From Solitalea agri (GTDB lineage: Bacteria; Bacteroidota; Bacteroidia; Sphingobacteriales; Sphingobacteriaceae): a stretch of 64,000 nucleotides of DNA. The stretch lies in contig NZ_JAMWYS010000058.1 in assembly GCF_023914155.1 (NCBI RefSeq), forward strand, positions 248,001 to 312,000. Direction: 5' to 3'. The translations under genes and the position numbers were made by a program. Within the stretch, counting starts at the first letter, position 1; each line of letters opens with the position of its first letter. This document shows, piece after piece, positions 26,088-34,949 of this stretch. Below the pieces are notes generated by a model that was not told the origin of the DNA, did not search any database, and saw only the letters and a list, made by a program, of their open reading frames with translations.

Positions 26088-26792
26088 TTAACTGATTTCC
26101 CCCTTTTGCTGCGCTTTAAATTTATAACCTATTAACTTACCTGTTTGATACCCCGAATTGGCAAATTCGAGTTGTTTTTCAATTAACGTAACCTCATCCA
26201 CATCATTAAACGGCGGAGCCTGTAATTCAAACTCAAAGCAGTAATTGATTGCAAGTTTTATAAGCTGTTCAATCGTTTCTGGTTTCATTTCTTGTTGAAC
26301 CAAATTATCGAACAGAAAATTCAGTTGACCCTTCCCTTCTGCAAAAAAATGATTGTCTTTGTTCACAAAAATTCTTCCCAGCAGATAGCCAATGTCATTT
26401 ATACGATTATATTTTAACGAATCTGATAAGAAATTATGGATATGAATAACGCCAAAATACGATCGGCTCTGATCTTCATGAATGTATTTAGTTTTAAAAA
26501 TAGCATGCTCCGGTGGAAAGGTAAAGATATTGGTATGCATGGTTACAATCAGTACATCACCACCAAAACGTATACGCGCTTCAAATTTATTGATATCTGC
26601 ATATTCAATTTCAACAGATGGATCAATAGACTGAAAATCAGCCGCCAACTGAACAGACAACTCCTTCAATTGAGCCTTAAACTGCGAAAAAATGGTACAG
26701 GTTGTTTTATAGATGTTATTCTTTAATGAGGAATGAGTTTTCAGTCCTTCAATTATTTGTTTATAGCTTTCATCCTTTTCCATATTTGTCAT
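26088..26792 (-). CDS. Conserved-looking hypothetical protein
   Basis: I do not recognise a named family. The 234 residues have no signal peptide or membrane segment. The protein looks globular: an N-terminal helical part (residues 1-55), then alternating beta/alpha with VEIEYADINKFEARIRFGG and DVLIVTMHTNIFTFPPEH, and charged C-terminal helices. Met4 is an alternative start. It lies 20 bases upstream of the serine hydrolase gene on the same strand, so the two could be co-transcribed. Codon use matches its neighbours, and it is bounded by a strong terminator, which supports a real gene. Confidence 0.75.
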   Translation of the reverse strand: MTNMEKDESYKQIIEGLKTHSSLKNNIYKTTCTIFSQFKAQLKELSVQLAADFQSIDPSVEIEYADINKFEARIRFGGDVLIVTMHTNIFTFPPEHAIFKTKYIHEDQSRSYFGVIHIHNFLSDSLKYNRINDIGYLLGRIFVNKDNHFFAEGKGQLNFLFDNLVQQEMKPETIEQLIKLAINYCFEFELQAPPFNDVDEVTLIEKQLEFANSGYQTGKLIGYKFKAQQKGEIS

Positions 26793-26812
26793 ATTTACAA
26801 TAAAGATCGCTA

Positions 26813-27889
26813 TTAGTTGATAATCTGCTTTGCAATATCAGCAGCAAATTCATCAAGGCTAACATTGCCAGTATTGGTAAGAATGATGATCGTTGAACCT
26901 TCTTCCAATACATGAAACAGCATGGCTTGTGCCCCCATAATAGAGCCAGGACGTTTTATAATTGTATATTTCTTCTGACCAATTTCATAATCTTTATAAA
27001 CCCAAACACCATAACCGTATTCACCCAAACCGGATGTGAACATTTGATTTAGGGTTTCGCGCTTTAAAAGCTTTGCACCAAACAAAGCATCCGAAAATGC
27101 TAAAATATCATCAACATTAGCATACATAGCGCCCGCAGCATACCAATTACCCCAATATACCGGTAAATCATTTACTAATGTTTTCAGATCGTCGCGATAG
27201 AAATACGTATCAGCCAATTTATCAACAATGACTTCCTGTTTTAACAAGCCAGAATTAGTCATATGCAGTGGATACAATATTTTTTCTTGCAGATTTTGTT
27301 CAAAGCTTTTGCCACTTACACGCTCTATTATTTTACCCAGAATAATAAAATCAGCATTGTTGTAATCAAACTCCTTACCTGGTTCGGCCACCAGAGAATC
27401 ACTGCAATATTTTATCAGCAATTCATCAGCAGTAAAAGGTCGCTGATACTGTGGAATGCCATTTTTTAAGGCACTTTCGAATGAAACGCCGGCATCCATA
27501 TTGTGAAGTCCGGAGGTCATATTCAGCAGTTGCTTAATAGTTACTTTATTACCTCCTACTCCCTTATAATCAGTTAAGTAGGTAGTAATCGTTTTATTCA
27601 AGTCAATTTTGCCCTGCTCGTAGAGCTGAAGAATTAAAACCGCTGTAAAGGCCTTTGTTATTGAAGCAACTTTGAATTTGGTTTCAATTGTATTGGGTAT
27701 TTTAAACGAAAGATTAGCAAAACCGAAACTCTGTTTGTAACTGGTCTTTCCGTTTTGTTTTATTAACACGACGCCATTAAAATTATTTCGTTTCGTAAAG
27801 TTGTCAATAAAGGCATCAGCTTTTGATGTTTGAGCTGATAATTGCTGAATTTGAATGAAAAAGAAAATTGCTAAAAACAGTTTTTTCAT
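26813..27889 (-). CDS. Exported serine hydrolase (beta-lactamase class C / penicillin-binding-protein-like)
   Basis: From the ATG at 27889 the product has 358 residues and a signal peptide (cleavage after SAQ at 20). The S-x-x-K nucleophile motif is SITK (Ser76, Lys79) in FKVASITKAFTAV, and the Tyr-x-Asn motif lies in FDYNNADFI. The third motif may be KRPGSIMG (HxG/KTG equivalent). Such proteins are usually peptidases or esterases rather than true beta-lactamases. A longer frame to 27919 would spoil the signal peptide and is rejected. Orientation is divergent from the TraB-like gene. Confidence 0.86.
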   Translation of the reverse strand: MKKLFLAIFFFIQIQQLSAQTSKADAFIDNFTKRNNFNGVVLIKQNGKTSYKQSFGFANLSFKIPNTIETKFKVASITKAFTAVLILQLYEQGKIDLNKTITTYLTDYKGVGGNKVTIKQLLNMTSGLHNMDAGVSFESALKNGIPQYQRPFTADELLIKYCSDSLVAEPGKEFDYNNADFIILGKIIERVSGKSFEQNLQEKILYPLHMTNSGLLKQEVIVDKLADTYFYRDDLKTLVNDLPVYWGNWYAAGAMYANVDDILAFSDALFGAKLLKRETLNQMFTSGLGEYGYGVWVYKDYEIGQKKYTIIKRPGSIMGAQAMLFHVLEEGSTIIILTNTGNVSLDEFAADIAKQIIN

Positions 27890-28148
27890 AATATTAAATT
27901 TCAGATAGAGTAATACCAATTTCTAAAAAGTTATAACAATATAGTTAGAATAGATCTTCTGTTAAACAACGGTTAATAATTCTAAAATCACAGGTAACTT
28001 TCTTTTGATAAAGTTGATCCGATATTTCATAGAATATTGGCAATGACACCAATTCACTGTAAATCAGAATATTAAATAACAAACATGATTTTAATCATTT
28101 TTTTGAAGCGTGTAGGCGACTTATCTTGCAGCCCCTAAACCATTATAG

Positions 28149-29030
28149 ATGAAGAGATTAGTGTTTATAGTATTGTTACTACTGTCGGTAAAATTTGCCC
28201 TTGCCCAATATGATCCGCTTTATTGGGAAATAAAACCAAAAAATAGCACAAAAACATCCTATCTGCTAGGCGTTCCTTATGTATTATGTGCTAACCAACT
28301 AGTTTTTGGCGATGCTGAAAAACAAATGATGTTGGAAGCCGAACAGATTTTTTTTCAAAGCGATATAAGTAGCCCTGAGTTTATGACATCCATTCTGGCC
28401 TACAAAAATCAGCATAAAGGTTTTGAACTAAAAAAAATATATTCACCAGAAGAGTACCTGTTTCTGGCATCTTTTTGCAAAGATTCGCTTGGTGTGGATA
28501 TAAATAATATTCAGGACAATTATCAATTATTCAGTCTGATTATAAGTAAGAGTGTGGGTTGTGACCCCCAATCGGCCGAGACACCGTTGATCAGGTATGC
28601 TATTGAAAACAATAAAAAAATAATTGAATTAGAAAGCCCTACAGCTATTTTTGAGCAACTTGATAAAATTAGCAGTAAAGACAGGGCCGCCTGTTTTCTC
28701 AACTTTGTTAAAAGCTACAACACAGCTAATACCGGTTTTAGAAAGGTAAAAAATATATACGCAAGTCCTTCAGAAATAGATTTTAAATATGTTAAGGGTA
28801 TTGCAACCTATTTTTCAAAAGCTCATTACAAATACCTGGTAGAGGATAGAGCTAAAAACTGGACTAGCAAAATGCAAATGGCTTTGAAAGATAAAGCCAG
28901 TTTTGTTGTTGTACCAATGTATCTTTTGCCGGGTAAAAAAGGGATTCTAAAACAATTAGAAGAAAGAGGATTTGAAATTAAAGCAGTTAATCCAAACTTG
29001 AGAGAAAATATATTTGTACAAAATGAGTAG
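28149..29030 (+). CDS. TraB/GumN-family-like exported protein with missing GxxH motifs
   Basis: Protein of 293 residues with signal peptide ending ALAQ (20). Overall arrangement follows TraB/GumN-type proteins of Bacteroidota: LYWEIKPKNSTKTSYLLG, a central helical region, and a C-terminal FVVVPMYLLPGKKGILKQLE. In the family the two conserved motifs are G-T-x-H at the start and G-x-x-H-L-x-G near the end. Here they read GVPY (residues 41-44) and VPMYLLPG, so both histidines are gone. It may therefore have lost the metal-dependent activity proposed for the family. The assignment rests on layout and is moderately sure. Confidence 0.65.
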   Translation: MKRLVFIVLLLLSVKFALAQYDPLYWEIKPKNSTKTSYLLGVPYVLCANQLVFGDAEKQMMLEAEQIFFQSDISSPEFMTSILAYKNQHKGFELKKIYSPEEYLFLASFCKDSLGVDINNIQDNYQLFSLIISKSVGCDPQSAETPLIRYAIENNKKIIELESPTAIFEQLDKISSKDRAACFLNFVKSYNTANTGFRKVKNIYASPSEIDFKYVKGIATYFSKAHYKYLVEDRAKNWTSKMQMALKDKASFVVVPMYLLPGKKGILKQLEERGFEIKAVNPNLRENIFVQNE

Positions 29031-29158
29031 GAGCAAACTCGTATTTATGTTGTCTTATCTTGTTAATGATCAAATATTTAATTTTTGATTTACTATAATT
29101 TTCCCTGTTTTCAATTTTTATTTTCTGTAAATTAAGATAGATCATTTTAAAGAAATCT

Positions 29159-29650
29159 ATGAAAGTGAAAATTATCTTAATGACAGTATTCTTTGCATAT
29201 ATCGCATTAACTGTCCGCGCTCAAACATCCAATGAAGAAGCTGACGCTATGGCCAATTTGCTGGGAGTCCAGAAGAAAGAAGCTGTTTCCAAATTAGTTT
29301 CGGTTAGTGGAAAAGATTCTGTTGCATTTTGGAAAATCTACGATGAATACCTGAATGCTAATAGGAGCAATATAAAAGACAGAATAAAGTTATACGAAGG
29401 AACAGCTCAGGCTTACAACAATATGACGCCTAAAACTGCCGACTCATTAGCATTAAAGTATTTTGCTAACCGAGAACAGCAAGAGAAAAGTGTGGAGATG
29501 TATTATAAAAAGATAAAAGCGGCTACTAATGCCGTTACCGCATTTGAATTTTATCAAGCCGAAATTTATTTATTAACGCAAATCAGGGCCACCATTATGC
29601 AGCAGATCCCAACCTATGGAGAACTGCAGCGGGCTTTGAAAAAGAATTGA
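29159..29650 (+). CDS. Small exported helical protein, unknown function
   Basis: Protein of 163 residues with signal peptide ending VRAQ near 22. The mature part is almost entirely charged amphipathic helix with repeated aromatic anchors (FWKIYDEYLNANRSNIKDR, FEFYQAEIYLLTQIRATI). The layout resembles Spy/CpxP-like periplasmic helical proteins common in Bacteroidota, but I cannot name a family. It is a single gene followed by a strong palindromic terminator. Confidence 0.75.
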   Translation: MKVKIILMTVFFAYIALTVRAQTSNEEADAMANLLGVQKKEAVSKLVSVSGKDSVAFWKIYDEYLNANRSNIKDRIKLYEGTAQAYNNMTPKTADSLALKYFANREQQEKSVEMYYKKIKAATNAVTAFEFYQAEIYLLTQIRATIMQQIPTYGELQRALKKN

Positions 29651-29664
29651 TTTTCAATAAAAAG

Positions 29665-29690
29665 AAAAGCGACCTAGGTCGCTTTTTTTA
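29665..29690 (+). terminator. Palindromic terminator
   Basis: AAAAGCGACCT (29665-29675) / AGGTCGCTTTT (29676-29686) is a perfect palindrome followed by further T. It ends the preceding helical-protein gene. Confidence 0.85.
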
Positions 29691-29756
29691 TGCTATTAAA
29701 TTGGAGGTTTGCATGAAACGTTCAAAAGCAATAAAGCAGATTCTACCATTCTTGTG

Positions 29757-31457
29757 TTAAATATTTATCCTTTCCTGATATTTTTTAACTGCCATATCAA
29801 TACTGTAATGCATACGCTCCGGCCCCAAAGTCTTTCCAAGATTCGAGCGATTGATCACTTCCAATACCTCAGGATTCAAACCGACTAACCAAACAGCAAC
29901 ACCCTCTTGACCGAGTCTTTTATCAGCCTCAACTAACATTTTCAATGCGGTATACTCCAAATCAATTACAGTGCTAAAATCAAGCATTAATACTGATGGT
30001 TTATGTTTTTCAAGCATTAACCGGATCTTTTCTCCAATGCGTGAGGCATTGAGAAAAAAGATGCGTCCTTCCGGTCTTAAAATTAACAAACCAGGGAAAG
30101 TTTCATCATCCGGATGATCATCAGAAAGAGGCCGATAAAAGTTCGTTCCTCGTTTACGAGCTAATACCCGAATTGGTGGATTGGTAACCTGTTGTGCAAG
30201 AGCTGCCAACGATATAATAATGGCTACCACTATTCCTTTAAGTGTTCCTAATAGCACAACTCCGATAAGTGCTACCAAAGCCCAGATAAATTCGGTTCTT
30301 CGAACCTTGCGAATAGCATTGAAATCGGCAGGACGAATCAGACCAATTGAATATACAATTACAATGGCGGCAAGCGTTGCCTGAGGCATCATGCCTAGCA
30401 AGGGAGCAATTAGCAACATGGTTAACACTGCCAATGCAGCCGTAATTATTGCTGCCAGTTGTGTTTGTGCACCGGCAGAACGATTTACCGCAGTTTGAGA
30501 TGTACCACCTCCCGATGGCATAGCTCCGAAAAAAGCTCCTCCAATATTGGCCAAACCAGAGGCAAACAGTTCCTGATTGGCACGAATTGGAGGCTCTCCA
30601 CTTTTGACGAAGGCACGACCGGCAGCAATTGTTTCAGTAAAGCTCATTAAAGCAATCCCCACCGCACCAAACCACAGTTCATCGAAAAGCGAAAAATCAG
30701 GTTTAAAGAAAGAGGGCAACCCGAGTGGAATGGTACCAACGGGATCAATTCCATAGTTCAGTAAATGAAAAAGACCCATTGCCAGCACTCCCATTGCAAC
30801 CACCACCAATGGGGCTGGTACTTTAGGCATAAAATGTTCTAAAGCTACTAACAAGGCAATCATTATTATTCCAACAAGCAAAGTTGGTAATGAAGTTTCG
30901 GGCAAGTGATGAAAGATCGCAAGCAGATTGTGCCAGAAAGAACCTTTATCGAAATGAATACTTAATAGCTTAGGAATTTGATCGAGGATAATAACTAATC
31001 CAATGCCGGCCTTAAAACCAACCAGCACGGGTTCTGAAATAAAATCAGCTATAAAACCTAAATGTAAAAACGAAGCAAGCAAATGTACAATGCCTACCAA
31101 TAGAGTTAAGGTAATGCATATGGTCATTATTGTAGTATTGTTATTTACAGCCAATACCTTATCTAATTGTGTAGCGGTTAAAATAGCCAATGTTGTAGTG
31201 GTGCTTACACTAAGCGGTCGAGAGCTGCCCGTTAGTGCATAAAGTATCATTGGCAAAAACACTGTATAAAGCCCAACCTGGATTGGTAAGCCAGCTATGG
31301 TAGCATAGGCCAATGCTTTGGGTATTACCACTGCCGCCGTAACAGAACCAGCAACTATATCATTCTTAAGCCACCTTCTTGAGTAATGGGAAAGCCAATG
31401 CGGCAAAAGAGATCTGTTTTTTCTTATTTCCATTAAGCATACTAATTGCGAAATCAT
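29757..31457 (-). CDS. SulP-family anion transporter with STAS domain
   Basis: Integral membrane protein of 566 residues with some ten to twelve hydrophobic segments. The SulP/SLC26 start VAGSVTAAVVIPKALAYATIAGLP, with the QS/PKALAYA-type signature, is clear. A C-terminal STAS domain (about residues 450-560) carries VLMLDFSTVIDLEYTALK. Members transport sulfate, bicarbonate or dicarboxylates; selectivity cannot be read from sequence. Met9 (31433) is an equally possible start. It stands alone; a carbonic anhydrase, often paired with bicarbonate-type SulP, is not seen nearby. Confidence 0.9.
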   Translation of the reverse strand: MISQLVCLMEIRKNRSLLPHWLSHYSRRWLKNDIVAGSVTAAVVIPKALAYATIAGLPIQVGLYTVFLPMILYALTGSSRPLSVSTTTTLAILTATQLDKVLAVNNNTTIMTICITLTLLVGIVHLLASFLHLGFIADFISEPVLVGFKAGIGLVIILDQIPKLLSIHFDKGSFWHNLLAIFHHLPETSLPTLLVGIIMIALLVALEHFMPKVPAPLVVVAMGVLAMGLFHLLNYGIDPVGTIPLGLPSFFKPDFSLFDELWFGAVGIALMSFTETIAAGRAFVKSGEPPIRANQELFASGLANIGGAFFGAMPSGGGTSQTAVNRSAGAQTQLAAIITAALAVLTMLLIAPLLGMMPQATLAAIVIVYSIGLIRPADFNAIRKVRRTEFIWALVALIGVVLLGTLKGIVVAIIISLAALAQQVTNPPIRVLARKRGTNFYRPLSDDHPDDETFPGLLILRPEGRIFFLNASRIGEKIRLMLEKHKPSVLMLDFSTVIDLEYTALKMLVEADKRLGQEGVAVWLVGLNPEVLEVINRSNLGKTLGPERMHYSIDMAVKKYQERINI

Positions 31458-31647
31458 CCGATGAACAGATGGCTATTTAATTTAATCAAAAAAAACGCTA
31501 CTATTTAAGTGGATGTGCGAGAAGACGGTCGGTGACTTCCAAACAATTTTAACGCATCAAAGGCCTCTATATATTTGTTTTCCTACTTATATAATTTACA
31601 TTAGAAGCTACTATCTCATTGTTTTCGACAATTATTGAGTTGCTCCT

Positions 31648-33684
31648 CTACTTATAATAAACCTTTAGCGAATCAGGAATTAGCTTGTTGTTTTTACAGG
31701 CATAGTTATTTTTCCGGAGAAAGTTGTCCAGCTCATTCTTCATCTGCTGCGCCTTACTGCTATTTTCTACTGGCTCTAAGCCCAAGTTAGGCGAAATATC
31801 ATAAATCGATTGAGCCGACAAGAATTGATCGGTGCTCAAAATATCCATGATTTCATTTTTATTTCGAATCATCGGATAGGTTTGTAGACTCCTGAACCCT
31901 TTGGAATTATCCAAACCATGCCCCATCCATGCCGCTACTGTGGGTCGTTTGATGTAATTAGCTTTGTTGAGCATGGCAATCAGTGAAGGTGTAATATCGA
32001 AATGAGAAACAATTGATGAAAATTTTTCGGTCTTTTTCAACATGGGCGAATAAATGATGAGTGGCACATGAAAACGGTCTATTTGTGTACTGATCGGAAT
32101 TTCGGGCATACGGTGGTCGCCGGTAATCACAAAAATAGTGTTGGCAAATTCTTTCGTTTTACTAACTTCATTAAAGAAATACCGAATAGATTCGTCAAAA
32201 TAAAGCATGGCAGCCAATTGTGGGGTATACTGCTTGTCAAACGAGTTTGTTTTTTCGTCCAACTTCAGCGTTTTCAATCGTTCTTCAAATTTGCGGTTAT
32301 AATTTTCCTGATTAGGAACAAGAAACGGATCATGTGTTGCAATAGTGAGCATCACATCCATTCGTGGAGTACCCGATTGGGTATTCAAATCTTGCAGATA
32401 CCTCCTGAAAATTTCGTGATCGCCAAAACCCCATGTAAAGCCATTTGCATTAGCAGGGAGCTTCTGATAACCAGCGCCAAATTTTCGACTGTCGATAATC
32501 TCTCCGATCCCCTGCCGGTTAAGAAAACCCTCCATTTTGTCGAATTCGGCCTCACCTCCATACACAAACCTGCTGCTGTACCCGGCCTGCTTTTTCAAAA
32601 GACTGATCAGGCTAAGGTGTTCTGGCATTTTGTCTTCCAATTCAGCAAATCCATGATCGCCAAAAGGTACCGAAGCCAAAGTGCTTGGCAACACCTGGAA
32701 GGTACGCCCCGATGTACTCAAACAGTTTTCCCAGTACAAGCTTTTTTGCATGAGTGAATCCAGAAAGGGAGTAAAACTTCCCAGGTAAGCACCTTCTCCA
32801 CTGTAGGCCCGTCCGAGACTTTCTACAATAATAAAAATAATGTTTGGTGGCGTTTTTCCCAGGTTTAAATATTCGCCCAGCATATCTGGTGTGGTTTCCT
32901 TGTGCAAAAACGGATAATCCGCGTCAATGTAGGTGAACGGATTTCCTTCAGCAGATGCGGCAATGGTGGTGAAGGTAAATTTCTGATCTTCGCCCCCTCC
33001 TTTCAGATAATATGCTGATACGCTTTGTGTAAAAAAGCTAAGTTTATTATAGGCAACAAGCATGGCAAACTCGTTGTCGAATTTTGAAGATTCAGGCTGA
33101 AACTGCTTGAATGGTAAACATGAACACAATATCAGGATGGTTAAAACAGCTACACCCAAAGGTTTTATTTTAAAATACACATGCTTTAACATGACCCTGA
33201 ACATGATGCCCAAGTACAGAAAGATAACAATGAACGGGAAAATTTTTAATTCGCCGGAAGCTCCAACTGTATGCTTGATTTCTGCCAGCGAGTAACCAAA
33301 CAAATCGGCGCCTAGCGGTACACGAGCAGTGCTAAAATATTGAAGCAGCAAAATATTCCCTAACATGAGCAGTACGGTTGCGAATGCAAAGAAATAAAGC
33401 GCAACCCTGGGGTTGAAAAAAGCAATAATCAGGTAAGGGATCATTAGGATTGCCGACAACTGAAGGTAAAAAATCACATCGAATTTTAATCCATGCAACA
33501 GTGCCCAAATGCTTCCTTGCGGATAGTTAGAAAAGTTGGATGTAACAACAATTTCGTAAACCCGCGATATCAGGATCATCAAAACCAGGAAAAAACTCAG
33601 ACTCAGAAAGCGCCTTAACGACCTGAAGACTTGATGTAATATGGATTCGTTTAAATTAGCCATGCTGTTTTCTAAAAAAGCCAT
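31648..33684 (-). CDS. LtaS-like membrane phosphotransferase (alkaline-phosphatase-superfamily sulfatase domain)
   Basis: Protein of 678 residues. Five hydrophobic helices (about 25-45, 65-90, 95-115, 145-165, 175-190) are followed by an extracytoplasmic domain. This begins NIIFIIVESLGRAYSG (metal Glu288) and has nucleophile Thr328 in STSGRTFQVLPS. The later metal motif ITGDHRMPE and a SHFDITPS segment complete the site. This is the five-TM plan of lipoteichoic acid synthase, which transfers glycerol-phosphate from phosphatidylglycerol; related enzymes transfer phosphoethanolamine. In this Gram-negative setting it probably decorates or builds a polymer. It overlaps the YaiO-type gene by 13 bases if Met1 is used (Met8 at 33663 removes this) and is last in the operon. 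Confidence 0.87.
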   Translation of the reverse strand: MAFLENSMANLNESILHQVFRSLRRFLSLSFFLVLMILISRVYEIVVTSNFSNYPQGSIWALLHGLKFDVIFYLQLSAILMIPYLIIAFFNPRVALYFFAFATVLLMLGNILLLQYFSTARVPLGADLFGYSLAEIKHTVGASGELKIFPFIVIFLYLGIMFRVMLKHVYFKIKPLGVAVLTILILCSCLPFKQFQPESSKFDNEFAMLVAYNKLSFFTQSVSAYYLKGGGEDQKFTFTTIAASAEGNPFTYIDADYPFLHKETTPDMLGEYLNLGKTPPNIIFIIVESLGRAYSGEGAYLGSFTPFLDSLMQKSLYWENCLSTSGRTFQVLPSTLASVPFGDHGFAELEDKMPEHLSLISLLKKQAGYSSRFVYGGEAEFDKMEGFLNRQGIGEIIDSRKFGAGYQKLPANANGFTWGFGDHEIFRRYLQDLNTQSGTPRMDVMLTIATHDPFLVPNQENYNRKFEERLKTLKLDEKTNSFDKQYTPQLAAMLYFDESIRYFFNEVSKTKEFANTIFVITGDHRMPEIPISTQIDRFHVPLIIYSPMLKKTEKFSSIVSHFDITPSLIAMLNKANYIKRPTVAAWMGHGLDNSKGFRSLQTYPMIRNKNEIMDILSTDQFLSAQSIYDISPNLGLEPVENSSKAQQMKNELDNFLRKNNYACKNNKLIPDSLKVYYK

Positions 33685-34940
33685 GTTAAACTGATGTCGA
33701 ATGTATAATAGCTCGAAAATTTGCCAGGTTGAAGTTCCTCGCTGCTCCAGCCGATTGATGGGTTGATAATCCAGGTGCGTTTAATGATATGATCATAACC
33801 CAGGTTCATCGAGCATTTTTTTAAGTTCAATTTGGAGCTTAAATCGGGATTGACAAGATTTTGATTTTCATCGGGCGAAATTCCATAGCCTAATTGTAAG
33901 CTGAGGTAATTTGCCGGGTCAGAAAAATAGCGTCTTGTTGTTAAAAAGCCTGACACCGAAGTTCCTTCAGAACCCGGAGTTACATATGGGCGGAACGATA
34001 TCCAGTAATCACCGATATATTTCCCCAGGCTTCCCGTGAAAATCGAGACCGATGAACCGCTGAAGAACAAGGTTCTCATCCCCAGTGAACCTTCAAATGC
34101 ATTGGGAAAACTGTGGTACAATTCTGCACCAAGCCTGTGCTTAGGGAACATCGTATTTTGCGAGAACCCGTAGTTGATGTAACCGTAATTATTTTCGCTG
34201 ATTTTGGGATAGGCATCCATTTCGTATTGAAACCCTGTACTACCAAACCGTTGGGCATAATTTACACGTGTAGTCACTGTCCCGATTATTGTTTTATGAC
34301 CATACGATAAAGTCAGTGTCTGCCACGGATCTTCATTTACAGATTTGAAATGATCTAGCGTATAATTGATCGTGACCTTGTTTTTCAATACATCGAATCT
34401 GTAATCGGCCAGTTTTTTCATCGCCTCTACATTCGACCCATTAATTTTCACCAGCGCTTCGAGCAATGCAGACGCTTCTTCAAATTGCTTATTGCTGTGG
34501 AGGATTTTAGCCTTTTTAAGCTGAAAATCTTCATTCTTCGGATTTATTTTTAACGCTACATCACAATATTCAATAGCCTTTTCATAGTCCTCTGACCAAT
34601 ATTCAACATCAGTCAGCGCATCCAGGGCTTCCATATTATTCGGATTGCGGGCAAGTATATCTTTTAATACAACGCGGGCCGAATCGTATTTAGCATCCCA
34701 GGCATATGTTCGCCCCATTAACAGGGCCACATCCGAATTATAATCCTGGGTGAGAATTACCTTACATATCTCACGTGCCTTGGCCCGCTCGCCATTAAAA
34801 GCCAAATTCCGGGCTTCCTCAAACGATTGTGCCGAAAGGGGGGAAAATAAACCACTCAGCATGATTACTGTAAGTATCGCAATTGAATATTTCAATCGAT
34901 ATAAGTTTTTAAAACAGGGTTCTACACTTTTCACATCCAT
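33672..34940 (-). CDS. TPR plus YaiO-family outer membrane beta-barrel protein
   Basis: Protein of 422 residues: N-terminal signal sequence (ends near LSAQ, residue 38), about four TPR units (40-185, for example YDSARVVLKDILARNPNN and YEKAIEYCDVALKINPKN), then a barrel of alternating aromatic strands to a C-terminal aromatic residue (ISLTWLF). This is the YaiO layout: a periplasmic TPR scaffold joined to an outer membrane barrel, comparable to the AlgK-AlgE, PgaA and BcsC export ports of synthase-dependent exopolysaccharides. The gene lies 9 bases downstream of the glycosyltransferase. The export-port role is inference. Confidence 0.85.
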   Translation of the reverse strand: MDVKSVEPCFKNLYRLKYSIAILTVIMLSGLFSPLSAQSFEEARNLAFNGERAKAREICKVILTQDYNSDVALLMGRTYAWDAKYDSARVVLKDILARNPNNMEALDALTDVEYWSEDYEKAIEYCDVALKINPKNEDFQLKKAKILHSNKQFEEASALLEALVKINGSNVEAMKKLADYRFDVLKNKVTINYTLDHFKSVNEDPWQTLTLSYGHKTIIGTVTTRVNYAQRFGSTGFQYEMDAYPKISENNYGYINYGFSQNTMFPKHRLGAELYHSFPNAFEGSLGMRTLFFSGSSVSIFTGSLGKYIGDYWISFRPYVTPGSEGTSVSGFLTTRRYFSDPANYLSLQLGYGISPDENQNLVNPDLSSKLNLKKCSMNLGYDHIIKRTWIINPSIGWSSEELQPGKFSSYYTFDISLTWLF

Positions 34941-34949
34941 CCTGATTTC

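Noticed and set aside
26813-27889. Reading the serine hydrolase as an antibiotic-resistance beta-lactamase
   Set aside because: SxxK and YxN motifs are common to esterases and peptidases of this superfamily; nothing specific points to beta-lactam hydrolysis.
32068-32757. 229-codon open frame on the plus strand inside the LtaS-like gene
   Set aside because: The opposite strand encodes the clear sulfatase domain; the plus-strand product shows no domain features.
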